Source of the DNA: Platanthera guangdongensis | Taxonomy: Eukaryota; Streptophyta; Magnoliopsida; Asparagales; Orchidaceae | Direction of reading: 5' to 3' | Assembly (NCBI GenBank): GCA_039583875.1 | Contig: CM077165.1 | Location: 76,372,757 to 76,436,756 of the forward strand | DNA length: 64,000 nucleotides | Shown: piece after piece, positions 54,367-64,000 of the stretch | How the letters are laid out: the number at the start of each line of letters is the position of its first letter | Position numbering within the stretch: the stretch's first letter is position 1 | Notes under the pieces: model-generated | Told to the model about the DNA's origin: nothing | Databases searched by the model: none | Seen by the model: only the letters and a program-made list of their open reading frames with translations | Position numbers and translations under genes: made by a program

Positions 54367-56733
54367 GTGAAGAGCTGTCCAAGGGTGAGTCAGACCTGGT
54401 ACTTGGACAGTGGTTGCTCCAAGAATATGACAGGCAGAAAGGACAATCTATCTAATTACAAGTCCAAGCTAGGACCAAAGGAGATCTTTGGTGATTCAAA
54501 TAGTGGCCAGTCTGAAGGATATGGAGTAGTAAAGATTGGAACAATTACTTTCAAGAGAGTAACATATGTAAGAGGACTCAAACATAACCTAATATCCAGA
54601 AGACAATTATGTGATGAAAGTTATCAGGTACACTTTGAGTCTACCTCCTATTCTATTATTAATAATGAAAGCAAAACTGTTTTAATTGGAACTAGACAAG
54701 GTAACATATATCTAGTAGATTTTTTTGTCAAAACTGATGTTTGTTTACTCAATATCACTAGTAACCAAAATGAGTTGTGGCATAAAAGATTAGGTCATGT
54801 AAACCTTAAGAATATAGCTAGGTTATCTAAAGACAACCTTGTTAGAGGCTTACCTTCTGGTCCCTACAAGAAGGAAAACCTATGCAGGGCTTGTCAATTA
54901 GGCAAGCAAACTAAAACTAGTTTCAAATCTATTAATAATAGTAATTCACCTAGGATTTTGTATTTGCTTCATGTGGACCTATTTGGACCCATTGCAGTAC
55001 AAAGCCTAGGAGGGAAGTCTTATACTTTAGTAATTGTTGATGACTTCTTCAGATTCAGTTGGGTGGCCTTTATGAGAACTAAGTCAGATACATTCAAGAT
55101 TCTTACAGATTTTCTCAGGACCATACAGATTGAGTTCTCTACTCATGTTGCATTGATCATTAGTGATCATGGCACAGAGTTTGAGTCTCTTCTTATGCAT
55201 GAGTTCTGTGAGAAGGAAGGTATCAGGCAGTGCTTCTCAGCTCCTAGAACTCCCCAACAAAATAGGGTAGCTGAAAGGAAAAATAGGACACTCATTGAAG
55301 CTGCAGGTACATTATTGGCAGATGCTTACATGCCTCTATCCTTTTGGGCAGAAGCTGAAAATACTGCTAACTATGTCCTGAATAGAAGACTCATACATAA
55401 GCTGAAAAATAAGACCCCCTATGAATTGCTTAAAGGAAAGAAACCTAAAATCACATATTTTAAAGTTTTTGGGTGTATATGTTATATTCACACAAACAAC
55501 AAAAGGTACATTAGAAAGTTTGAGGCTAAGGTTGAAGAAGGGATTTTTCTAGGATACTCCCAAGTAAGCAAGGCTTATAGGATTTTTAATAAATCCTCTC
55601 TTAAAATTGAAGAGTCAGTCCATGTATCTTTTGATGAAGCTAACATGTCTTATAAGGATAAAGAGATTTCTACCAATAGCTCTTTGCAGGTTCCACAATT
55701 GTTTGAGTCTATGGATGGACTAAACCTTACCCAAGAGGTGTCAACCCGTCCTTCTCCACAGGTTGCTGAAGATAGTGAAGAAGAAAATCAAGTGGAAGTG
55801 GCTGAACTTCCCTCAACATCTAATAACATTCCTCAAGAGGAATTAATTGTAGAAGCTGTTGCTGAACAAACTCCACCCACTGATCTTTTCACACCTAGAA
55901 ATCACCCTAAATCTCAAGTGATTGGAGACATTTCAGTAGGTGTACAGACAAGGCATCAACTCAACCAAGACTTGATGCATGTCTGTTTTCTCTCTCAGAT
56001 TGAACCTCTCTCCATCCATGAAGCTGATCAAGATCCTCACTGGATCATTGCAATGCAAGAGGAACTAAATAAGTATGAGAGATGTAGAGTTTGGGATTTA
56101 GTTCCAAGACCTCATAACTACCCAGTTATTGGAACCAAATGGGTCTACAGAAACAAGCTAGATGCTCAAGGAAACATTGTGAGAAATAAGGCTATGCTTG
56201 TTGCTCAGGGCTACAGGTAAGAGGAAGGAATTGACTATGACCAAACCTTTGCCCCTGTTGCAAGATTAGAGGCCATAAGGATATTCCTTGCCTATGCAGC
56301 TCACAGGAGATTCAAAGTTTTCCAAATGGATGTCAAGCGTGCATTTTTGAATGGAGTGCTTCAAGAAGAGGTTTATGTGAAACAACCTCCAGGTTTCATC
56401 TCTCTAACTCAACCCTCTTTTGTGTTTAAATTGTATGAAGCTCTCTATGGTTTAAAGCAAGCTCCAAGAGCTTGGTATGAGACCTTAGCAAGCTTTCTTT
56501 TAGAGCATAAATTTACAAGAGGAACCATAGATAAAAGCCTTTTCACTAGACATCATAAGGACCAAATCTTATTAGTGCAAATATATGTGGATGACATCAT
56601 CTTTGGGTCTACTGATCCCAGATTATGCAAGAGGTTTGCTGACCTCATGCATTCCAAATTTGAGATGAGTAGCATGGGCGAGCTTTCGTAATTCCTTGGT
56701 CTCCAAGTGAAACAGCTCCCTGATGGTATCTTC
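54367..56733 (+). pseudogene. SirB-2 pol, truncated by Ath-1
   Basis: Open for 617 codons to TAA 56218, then in the same frame to a TAA at 56689. Protease WYLDSGCSKNMTG (near 54400; His replaced by Asn in the usual SKHMTG). GAG-pre-integrase HKRLGHVN, CRACQLGKQTK. Integrase HVDLFGP, ISDHGTEFE, NRVAERKNRT (Gly replaced by Arg in the usual QNGVAE). RT start [34 protein letters not shown] (near 56580). Upstream, gag tail and pol are in one frame with a TAA 9 codons or so before the protease region and a TTTCATTACAG tract at 54355-54366. RNase H lies beyond the insertion. Confidence 0.9.
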
Positions 56734-56900
56734 TGATAATACGGTTTGCAGTCAATTTTATTAGGATATTTTCGTGGTTTTAAAGCAAATCATGTCTTGT
56801 AAAGTACTTGTTTTGATTCCCCTTTGTATATATTTTTGTCGCTAATGCATTTTTTCTACTTTTTGCAGGTTTTCATGGCTTTCAGCCGAATTTTGCTGTG

Positions 56901-57375
56901 ACACACCCCAAGGTCACGCCCTACCAGGGCGTGTACCCAGAGGAATGAAGCAATTGGTCCGAAACTGCATTCCGTGGAAACTTAGTGTACACGCCCTCGG
57001 TCACGCCCGTGTCACATCCGACACGGGCGTGTACTAGAGGCGTATCCCCAGGTTCCGAGGAATTGCCGCAGCGCGCTCGTTTTTCCCGCTCCACCGTCGC
57101 ATCGAAAGTGTCACGCCCCAGGGTCACGCCTGACCCGGGCGTGACATATGGGCGTGTACTTCAGCAATTCCGCCCGTCACCTCCAGCATTCAATTTCAGC
57201 TCAACAAAGTCACGCCGCAAAGAACACGCCCCAGGTACACGCCCCACCAGGGCGTGACTTGTGGGCGTGTACCTCAACTACTTCGTCAGAATTCAATTCC
57301 TGCCCGAAAAAGTCGCGCTGAATGTGTCACGCCCCAGGGTCACGCCCGACCATGGCGTGACAGGGGGGCGTGACC
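56901..57375 (+). repeat. GTCACGCCC/GGGCGTGAC palindrome array in the Ath-1 LTR
   Basis: Five diverged units, each with GTCACGCCC arms and a GGGCGTGAC or GGGCGTGTAC partner, spaced ~80-120 bp. They lie immediately upstream of the TATA box. Confidence 0.88.
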
Positions 57376-57390
57376 CGACCCGAAAATCTC

Positions 57391-57398
57391 TATAAATA
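57391..57398 (+). promoter_or_regulatory. TATA box of the Ath-1 LTR
   Basis: TATAAATA just after the palindrome array; transcription would start ~30 bp further on. Confidence 0.7.
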
Positions 57399-57634
57399 GA
57401 GCCTAACTCCAGGGGTTTTAGGACACCTTTTGCTTTGAGAGGGGAGGTTCTGTCCTTTGTATTTCCGAACTTTTTAAGCATGTCTTTCCATTTTTAGTTC
57501 TTAGCTGTAGCCTTATGCTTTCCCTGTATTAGTTCCTAGCTTCGTTCTGTAGTATAATGTTAATGATAGCGTAGTTTACCTTTCCATGCACTTGTAATCT
57601 CTAGTTTTCATGTTGTAAGATCCCTGTTTCTATT

Positions 57635-57640
57635 AATAAA
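57635..57640 (+). terminator. Poly(A)-signal-like site in the Ath-1 LTR
   Basis: AATAAA about 240 bp after the TATA box, in a T-rich context; may define the R region end. Confidence 0.4.
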
Positions 57641-58519
57641 AAGTGTTGTTTTCCTTTACGTTTCTGCTCCGTTTTCATTATTCTTCTTCTACTCATCCCC
57701 CATCTTCCACCTCACCATGATTAACTAATCCTCCATGTACTCGATCTTAATGATCCGAGGTTCGAGTGATTAGGTTATGATGCTTTGAATCTTACCTTTT
57801 CTGTTTAGGGTTTAGCTTTGAATTACTCTTGATTTATCACGGGTTGGAGGTATATCATCGATATATACTCTCCACCTTTGCTTTCATTCTGGGCTAGCCG
57901 AGAGGCCGAAAGTTTGAAATGAGCACTCAAGAGTAAAGGGAGTTGTTCGCACCCCTCGAGAGAGGCAGACGTTCAAATCTCCCGGATTGGAGTAAAATCC
58001 ATTAGAGGGGTTCACCGCGTAAAGCGAGTTTTAGGCCTCCGATTTAGGCGAAAGTCGGTCGGACCTTCCTAAACTCAGTTAGGCACGACCTTCGAGAGAA
58101 GCGTGTCAATATTCTTGGAACCTCCACGGTCAAGGACCTTTACCCTAATTAGCTTAGGTTTATTTATCGTATTTTTCTAACCACTCTTGCCGAGGTGATT
58201 TCTGATCGAGTGCATTTTCCCCTTCATCGTTACTAAGCTTAAGTTAATCGCTCTTTTAGCTCTCTTTAACTTTTCATGCAAATAGCTCTCTTTCATTGCA
58301 AGTAGTTCTCTTCCTTTAGCACGTTCAGCTTTCTTCTCAAAAACTTAATTTTTCCGTCGATAAAATAATAGATTTCGTGTGAGTAAGCTTACTCAACTGT
58401 TCCCGGATTTCAATACGACACTTGTGTCCCCTAGCTGCATTTTGATAGGTATACTTGCCTTGTTGAATTGTTAGTTTGGTATTTTCTCCTTGCAGATATC
58501 TCAGAGACAATCAAGTTTT

Positions 58520-58537
58520 TGGCGCCGTTGCCGGGGA
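58520..58537 (+). other. Primer binding site of Ath-1 (Asp tRNA type)
   Basis: TGGCGCCGTTGCCGGGGA, six bases after the LTR end; the standard Athila primer site. Confidence 0.92.
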
Positions 58538-58609
58538 AGCAACGCTCGTTGATAAATTGAAAACGCGAATATATTAATTTTATCACTTCTCTTTCTCAGC
58601 CCCCTTCTT

Positions 58610-58764
58610 AATTTTTTTCCGCCTACTCACTTGAGTTAAATGGCTGGATTTTGTTAAGTGTGCGTATTTTTAATTTTTCCGCCTACTCACTTGAGTTAAT
58701 TGGCTGGATTTTGTTAAGTGTGCGTATTTTTAATTTTTCCGCCTACTCACTTGAGTTAATTGGC
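58610..58764 (+). repeat. 60-bp tandem repeats in the Ath-1 leader
   Basis: Two full copies and a partial third with CCGCCTACTCACTTGAGTTA at 58620, 58680 and 58740; more decayed relatives lie near 58852. The leader 58538-59126 holds no gene. Confidence 0.9.
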
Positions 58765-59126
58765 ATGCTTTATTTCAGTAGAGTGTGTTTACTTTCTGTA
58801 GAGTGGGTGTGTTTTAATTTTCTGTCGAGTGCGTGAGTGTAGCTTTTATTTTCCGCCTACTCGCTCAGAGTTAAATGGCTGGATTTTAATTACCGCCGAC
58901 TTAATAGAAACACACATCACAAATTTTTCTACACCACCTAATTCTCTCGAAAAGGGCAAAGTGGCTCTAAATGCCACTATCTTGTCTAGTACCTTGCGAA
59001 CCCTTCACCGGGTAGCCCTTGGGAAGTTCGGGAGTTAAAACATAAAAAAATCTATTTCAAAAAAATTTTTCGACTTCACTAGCTCTTTTATTTTCTAGTC
59101 TTGCTTCTCCTCTTTTCTTCTAGTGT

Positions 59127-60840
59127 ATGACCCACGGTAGTCCGTCGGTTACTTTGGACCTGGACCACCAAATTGAGCGTACTCTTCGGAGAAGATCGCG
59201 ATTTCAAGGCCCTACTACCCAAGTGCCGGTTGAGGATTCCGAGTCATTTTCTACCTTAAGAATGGCAGAACCCAACGTGGAGGAAGTCGTGCAAAGGCCT
59301 ATGTCCTATTATGCACGACCAAATCTCGAGGGTACAGAAACTAGTATAGTTCGCCCTGCAATAAATAATAATAATTTTGAACTGAAGCCTAGCATAATTC
59401 AAATGGTGCAGCAGTATGTGCAATTTGACGGGCTTCAAGATGAAGACCCGAACGCACACATAGCCAGCTTTCTTGAGATTTGTGACACCTTCAAGATAAA
59501 TGGTGTCACAAATGATGCTATTAGGCTAAGATTATTTCCTTTCTCTCTTAGAATTAAGGCTAAGCAATGGCTGAACACCCTTCCTAAAAATAGCATAACT
59601 ACTTGGACGCAATTAACTGAAAAAGTTTTGGCCAAGTATTTTCCGCCTGCTAAAACTGCTAAACTTAGGAATGACATTTCTGCCTTTGGACAAATAGACT
59701 CAGAGACCCTTTACGAAACCTGGGAAAGATTTAAAGAATTATTAAGATGATGCCCACATCACGCTCTGCCTGTATGGTTGCAGGTACAGACGTTTTATAA
59801 TGGGCTAAATCAAAGCACGAAGCAAATGATAGACGCAGCTTCTGGCGGTACTTTAAACCATAAGACCCCGGAAGCAGCTCTTGAGCTATTTGAAGACATG
59901 GCCATGAACACTTACCAGTGGAATGTGCCTAGGTCCCGCCCAAACAAACCTGCAGGTCTCTTTGAAGTGGACAACGTCTCACAACTCGCACTGCAAGTTG
60001 AAATATTAAGCAAAAAAATTACGGAGATGACTGCTGCCTCCGCCCCTCAGGTATGGGAATCTGCAACTCCTCCCGCTGAACATTTGGATTATGTAAATAA
60101 TATGCCTAGAACTGCTTTTAATAATTTTTCTGCTGCGAATTATCATCCTCCTGGTTTTAATTTTCCGAATAGTTATAATCCTGCGTTAAGAAATCATCCG
60201 AATTTTTCGTGGAGCAATCCATCGAATGCTGTGCGCCCGCCACCGCAAAGTGATTTTTCTGCTCCACCACCACCTCCTCAAAGTTTTCCAAAACCTCCAA
60301 ATTTGGAGGAAGTGTTTTCAAAATACATGAATGTTAATGACGCTACGATTAGGACCTTAACCGGAAGTGTTAAAAACTTAGAAAATCAGGTAGGACAGCT
60401 CGCTAAAATGATTTCTGAGCGACCCGTAGGGTCTCTTCCTTCCAATACCGAGCCCAACCCGAGAGAGCAAGCGAAAGCTATAACTCTTCGGAGTGGGAAG
60501 AAAGTTCCTGGTATGGTAAGTGAAGAACCCGAGGCAAGCTCCGCTCCCGTTTTAAAAAATCAAAGCTCCGTTCCCGTTTTAAAAATTCCACCCTCTGCTA
60601 AAGAAATAATCACCCCTATCTTAGAAAAAGAACTCACTCCACCACCCACCTTTAAAAATAATCCATCCCCGCCATACCCTTCCGAACTTAATAAACAACG
60701 ACAGGATGATCAATACACCCGTTTTTTAGAAATGTTTAAACAAATCCACATAAATCTGCCTTTCCACGAAGCCATATCCCAGATGCCTAAGTACGCAAAA
60801 TACCTTAAGGACCTCCTAACCAACAAGAAGAAGTTAGAGA
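59127..60840 (+). pseudogene. Ath-1 gag part of gag-pol
   Basis: ATG 59127 (MTHGSPSVTLD). Capsid of Retrotrans_gag type: MVQQYVQFDG, HIASFLEICDTF, RLRLFPFSLRIKAKQWLNTL (59400-59580), then VQTFYNGLNQSTK (near 59785). A TGA at 59748 interrupts it in frame. It continues with Pro-rich linkers (near 60240-60300), a coiled-coil-like segment (VGQLAKMIS) and the Athila-typical AITLRSGKK (near 60480). No CCHC knuckle seen. The boundary with protease is approximate because the ORF continues. Confidence 0.88.
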
Positions 60841-63800
60841 ACCTTTCTCATGTCACGTTAAATGCCGCGTGCTCAGCGGTTTTGACAAACGGATTACCGA
60901 AGAAAATCAGTGACCCGGGTAGTTTCTCTATCCCGTGTGTCTTTGGTGATCTCTTTGTCAAACACGCTTTAGCCGACTTAGGTGCGAGTATTAATCTTAT
61001 GCCCCTCTCGTTGTTTAAAAAGTTAGGAATTGGTAGTTTCAACCCCACACGCATGAGTATCCAGCTAGCCGACAGGTCAGTCAAATACCCGTTAGGAATA
61101 GTGGAGGACGTCCTAGTCAAAGTTGACAAGTTCATCTTCCCGGTGGACTTTGTCATTTTAGACATCGAAGAAGACGTCGAGGTTCCCCTGATCCTTTGCC
61201 GACCCTTCCTTGCCACCTCCCGAGCTATCATTGATGTAAGCAATGGTAAGCTCTTCCTTCGAGTGGGCGACGATGAGGTAACTTTCTCTATCACCGCCTC
61301 GATGAAGAACACACTAGCTAATGATGACTCCTGTTTTTTCATGGATACCATAAGTGAAGAATCCTTCTCTCCCACCTCTGATTTTGACAAAGAATTTTTC
61401 AATTTTTGTTCCTCTCCTACTCTTCCAACTGAATCTCTACACCTAAGTGAAGAATCCTCCACTCGCCCCTCTGATTTTGAAAAAGAATTTTTTGATTTCT
61501 GTTCCTCTTCTACTTTTCCAACTGAATCGCTGCACGAAGCCTCCATGGCCGCTAGCAACACCTCTTTTAATTTTACATATAAAAAAGTGTACGGGGACAT
61601 AGTTTTTGAAAAAGAACAAATTTCCAAAACCTCGTATGATGACCCCCCTACCTTGGAACTGAAAGAACTACCAGAGCACCTTCAATACGCTTTCTTAGAA
61701 AAGGAATCCAAGCTGCCTGTCATAGTTTCGGCCTACCGCACGGATGCACAAAAGGATAAACTTCTTTCAATTTTACAAAAGCATCGCCAAGCTATTGCTT
61801 GGCAGATATCTGATATTAAGAGCATAAACCCATCTTTTTGCACTCATAAAATCTTAATGGAAGATAATTCACGCAACTCTATACAACCTCAGCGCCGTAT
61901 AAACCCAAACATGAAAGACGTAGTTAAGGGCAAGGTTATGAAATTGTTAGACGCTGGAATTATCTATCCTATATCCGACAGTAAGTGGGTTAGCCCAGTA
62001 CAGGTAGTACCCAAGAAGGGAGGGATAACGGTCATAAGTAATGAAAATAATGAATTAATCCCGACTCGGACGGTGACCGGATGGCGAATGTGTATAGATT
62101 ACCGTAAGTTGAATGACGCCACCTGCAAGGATCACTTCCCCTTACCGTTCATTGATCAAATTTTAGAACGGCTTTCCGGACATAGCTTTTATTGTTTTCT
62201 CGATGGCCTCTCGGGGTATCTTCAAATCCCCATCTCCCCCGAGGACTAGGAGAAAACTACGTTTACTTGTCCCTTCGGCACCTTCGCCTACCGAAGAATG
62301 CCGTTTGGATTGTGCAATACGCCGGCTACATTCCAACGATGTATGCTCGCCATCTTTGACAAGTACGTAGAAAGCATTATGGAAGTCTTCATGGATGATT
62401 TCTCTGTCTTCGGAAATTCCTTCGATAGTTGCTTAGAGAACCTTGAAAAAGTCTTAGAGCGATGCGAAGAAACTAACCTCGCCTTAAATTGGGAAAAATG
62501 TCATTTTATGGTAAGGGAAGGGTTAGTTTTGGGACATAAAATTTCTGAAAGGGGTATTGAAGTAGACGTTGCGAAAATAGAAGTTATCGAGAAACTGCCG
62601 CCACCTACGAACATAAAAGCCATATGAAGTTTCCTGGGTCATGCGGGTTTCTACCGCCGCTTCATAAAGGACTTTTCCAAAATCACCAAGCCCCTTACCC
62701 ATCTCTTAGAAAAAGTCGCCCCATTCATCTTTGATGACCTCTGTCTAGCTGCCTTCAATTTAATAAAAGAAAAATTAGTTAATGCGCCAATCATGATAGC
62801 TCCGGTGTGGGATCTTCCATTTGAAATAATGTGTGATGCGAGTAGTTATGCGGTGGGAGCCGTACTAGGTCAACGTATTTCCAAAAACTTCCACCCCATT
62901 TATTACGCTAGTAAAACACTCACATCTGCACAGGAAAATTACACCACAACCGAGAAGGAGCTCTTAGCGGTAGTATTCGCATTTGACAAATTTCGCCCTT
63001 ATATTACTCTTTCGAAAATTATTGTTTTTACGGACCACTCGGCCCTCAAATATCTTCTCTCTAAAATGGATGCCAAGCCTCGCTTGATTCGCTGGGTCTT
63101 ACTCCTCCAGGAGTTTGACTTAGAGATCTGTGATAAGCGAGGTGCCGAGAACTTGGCCGCCGACCACCTTTCGCGCCTAGACAACCCGTTTATAGAATAA
63201 TTAGACGAAAATTCTTTTCATTACTATTTTCCTGATGAGAAGCTTTTCGTAATTAACACATCTACTTCTCCTTAGTTTGCCCGCATCGCCAACTATCTAG
63301 TGGCTCGTGTGCTCCCAAAAGAGTTTTCATCTCAGCAAAAGAAGAAATTCTTTTCTGAGCTGAAGAACTACTTTTGGGAGGACCCGCATCTTTTTAAAGT
63401 CTGTGCAGACCAAGTGATCGGGAGGTGTGTTTCCTTTGATGAAGGATTAGATATTATTAAACATTTGCATGAAGGACCGACAGGTGGGCACTATCAAGCT
63501 TCTCGCACCGCTCACAAAGTGTTAAGCGCGGGTTTTTACTGGCCCAGCCTGTTTAAAGACGTGCATGCCTTTGTGAGTAGGTGTGATAGTTGCCAACGGT
63601 CGGGGAATATTTCGAATAAAAATGAAATGCCACAAAATTATTTCCTAGAGTGCGAAGTTTTCGACCTCTGGGGGATTGATTTTGTCGGCCCTTTTCCTTC
63701 TAGCTTCGGGAATAAGTACATTTTAGTTGTCGTTGATTATGTTTCGCGTTGGGCCGAAGCCCAAGCTCTTCCTACGAATGATGCCCGAGTTGTAGTTAAT

Positions 63801-64000
63801 TTCCTAAAAAAAATTATTTTCTCGATTCGGTACGCCGCGCGCTATCGTTAGTGATAGGGGTTCCCATTTCTATAACGCACAATTTTCAAAAATCCTAACT
63901 AAATATGGCGTTACTCATAAGCTTTCCACTGCCTACCACCCCCAAACTAACGGACAAGTCGAAGTAGTCAATAGGGAAATAAAAAGAATTTTAGAAAAGA
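60841..64000 (+). pseudogene. Ath-1 pol: protease, RT, RNase H, integrase (partial)
   Basis: Same frame as gag. Protease with ALADLGASINLMP (near 60970) and CRPFLATSRA. An acidic, Phe/Ser-rich linker with a repeated FDFCSS-like unit (61370-61540). RT: WVSPVQVVPKKGG, WRMCIDYRKLNDAT, MPFGLCNTPATFQ, FMDDFSVFG (near 62390; the usual Tyr/Val before Asp-Asp is Phe-Met here). RNase [34 protein letters not shown] (62830-63060). Integrase: H-H-C-C zinc region (63465-63590), Asp in [10 protein letters not shown], Asp in SDRGSHFYN, Glu in [10 protein letters not shown]. Stops: TAG 62247, TGA 62625, TAA 63198, TAG 63273. A frameshift lies near 63825. It runs off the window. Confidence 0.9.

Larger units (their letters stand above)
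50588..56733 (+). mobile_element. SirB-2: Sirevirus 5' part, truncated by Ath-1
   Basis: 5' LTR, initiator-Met primer site, gag and most of pol. The sequence stops in the reverse transcriptase at GGTATCTTC, where the Ath-1 LTR begins; the remainder lies beyond the window. The left flank is CTTTC (50583-50587). It is inserted in the Tat-2 array. Confidence 0.92.
56734..58513 (+). repeat. 5' LTR of Ath-1 (1780 bp)
   Basis: TGATAATACGG to GAGACAATCA. U3 palindrome/tandem array 56901-57375, TATA box 57391, poly(A)-like signal 57635. No gene inside. Only one LTR is visible, so the ends rest on TG/CA, the primer site and the break in SirB-2. Confidence 0.85.
56734..64000 (+). mobile_element. Ath-1: Ty3/gypsy Athila element (5' part)
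   Basis: 1780-bp LTR, Asp-tRNA-type primer site, leader with 60-bp repeats, and gag-pol in one frame up to the integrase at the window end. The gag and protease features (AITLRSGKK; DLGASINLMP-type site) are those of the Athila lineage. It is inserted in the RT of SirB-2; the likely target duplication is TCTTC (56729-56733), but the right end is outside the window. Confidence 0.93.

Overview
The window is plant nuclear DNA made entirely of LTR retrotransposons. The evidence is Sirevirus-type Ty1/copia elements with initiator-Met primer sites, a Ty3/gypsy Tat element with antisense extra genes and a 3' satellite-like array, and Athila elements with an Asp-tRNA-type primer site. I see no host gene, tRNA or rRNA. 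The species cannot be told from this; a flowering plant with a large, repeat-rich genome fits best. Names used here are mine: SirA, SirB and SirC (three Sirevirus families), Tat-1 and Tat-2, Ath-1 (Athila) and AthX (Athila-like, without pol).

Layout, oldest to youngest where insertion order can be read. Tat-2 is the base layer (48466-50587). AthX (42022-48465) sits in its antisense-gene region and SirB-2 (from 50588) in its tandem array. SirB-1 (2215-42021, broken up) lies in the 5' LTR of AthX. Ath-1 (56734 to beyond the end) lies in the reverse transcriptase gene of SirB-2. SirB-1 was hit three times: by SirA-2 in pol (1-2214), by SirC in its 3' LTR (7724-28880, duplication ATTAA), and by Tat-1 in the same LTR (29786-41906, duplication CTACT). 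SirA-1 (16254-28373, duplication CCGAG/CTGAG) is inside the 3' LTR of SirC. SirA-1, SirC and Tat-1 have both LTRs in the window.

The Sireviruses carry gag, pol (protease, integrase, reverse transcriptase, RNase H) and, in SirA and SirB, a long third ORF downstream of pol. Tat-1 is on the minus strand and carries gag-pol with two RNase H domains. On the opposite strand it has two predicted spliced genes, each with its own TATA box, followed by an 11-unit tandem array. AthX lacks gag-pol and keeps a zinc-knuckle ORF and an ATHILA ORF-1-like gene. Every coding unit with more than a fragment present is damaged, mostly by transition-type stop codons and 1-base frameshifts; SirC pol is the best preserved (one stop).

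The most unusual signals are non-coding. SirA and SirB carry arrays of a TCGTCGA...TCGACGA palindrome in the LTR and also beside the third ORF and at the gag-pol junction. SirC, Ath-1 and Tat-1 carry different palindromes in their LTRs. Tat-1 and Tat-2 arrays share a core, and the Tat-1 array has a 221-bp higher-order period.
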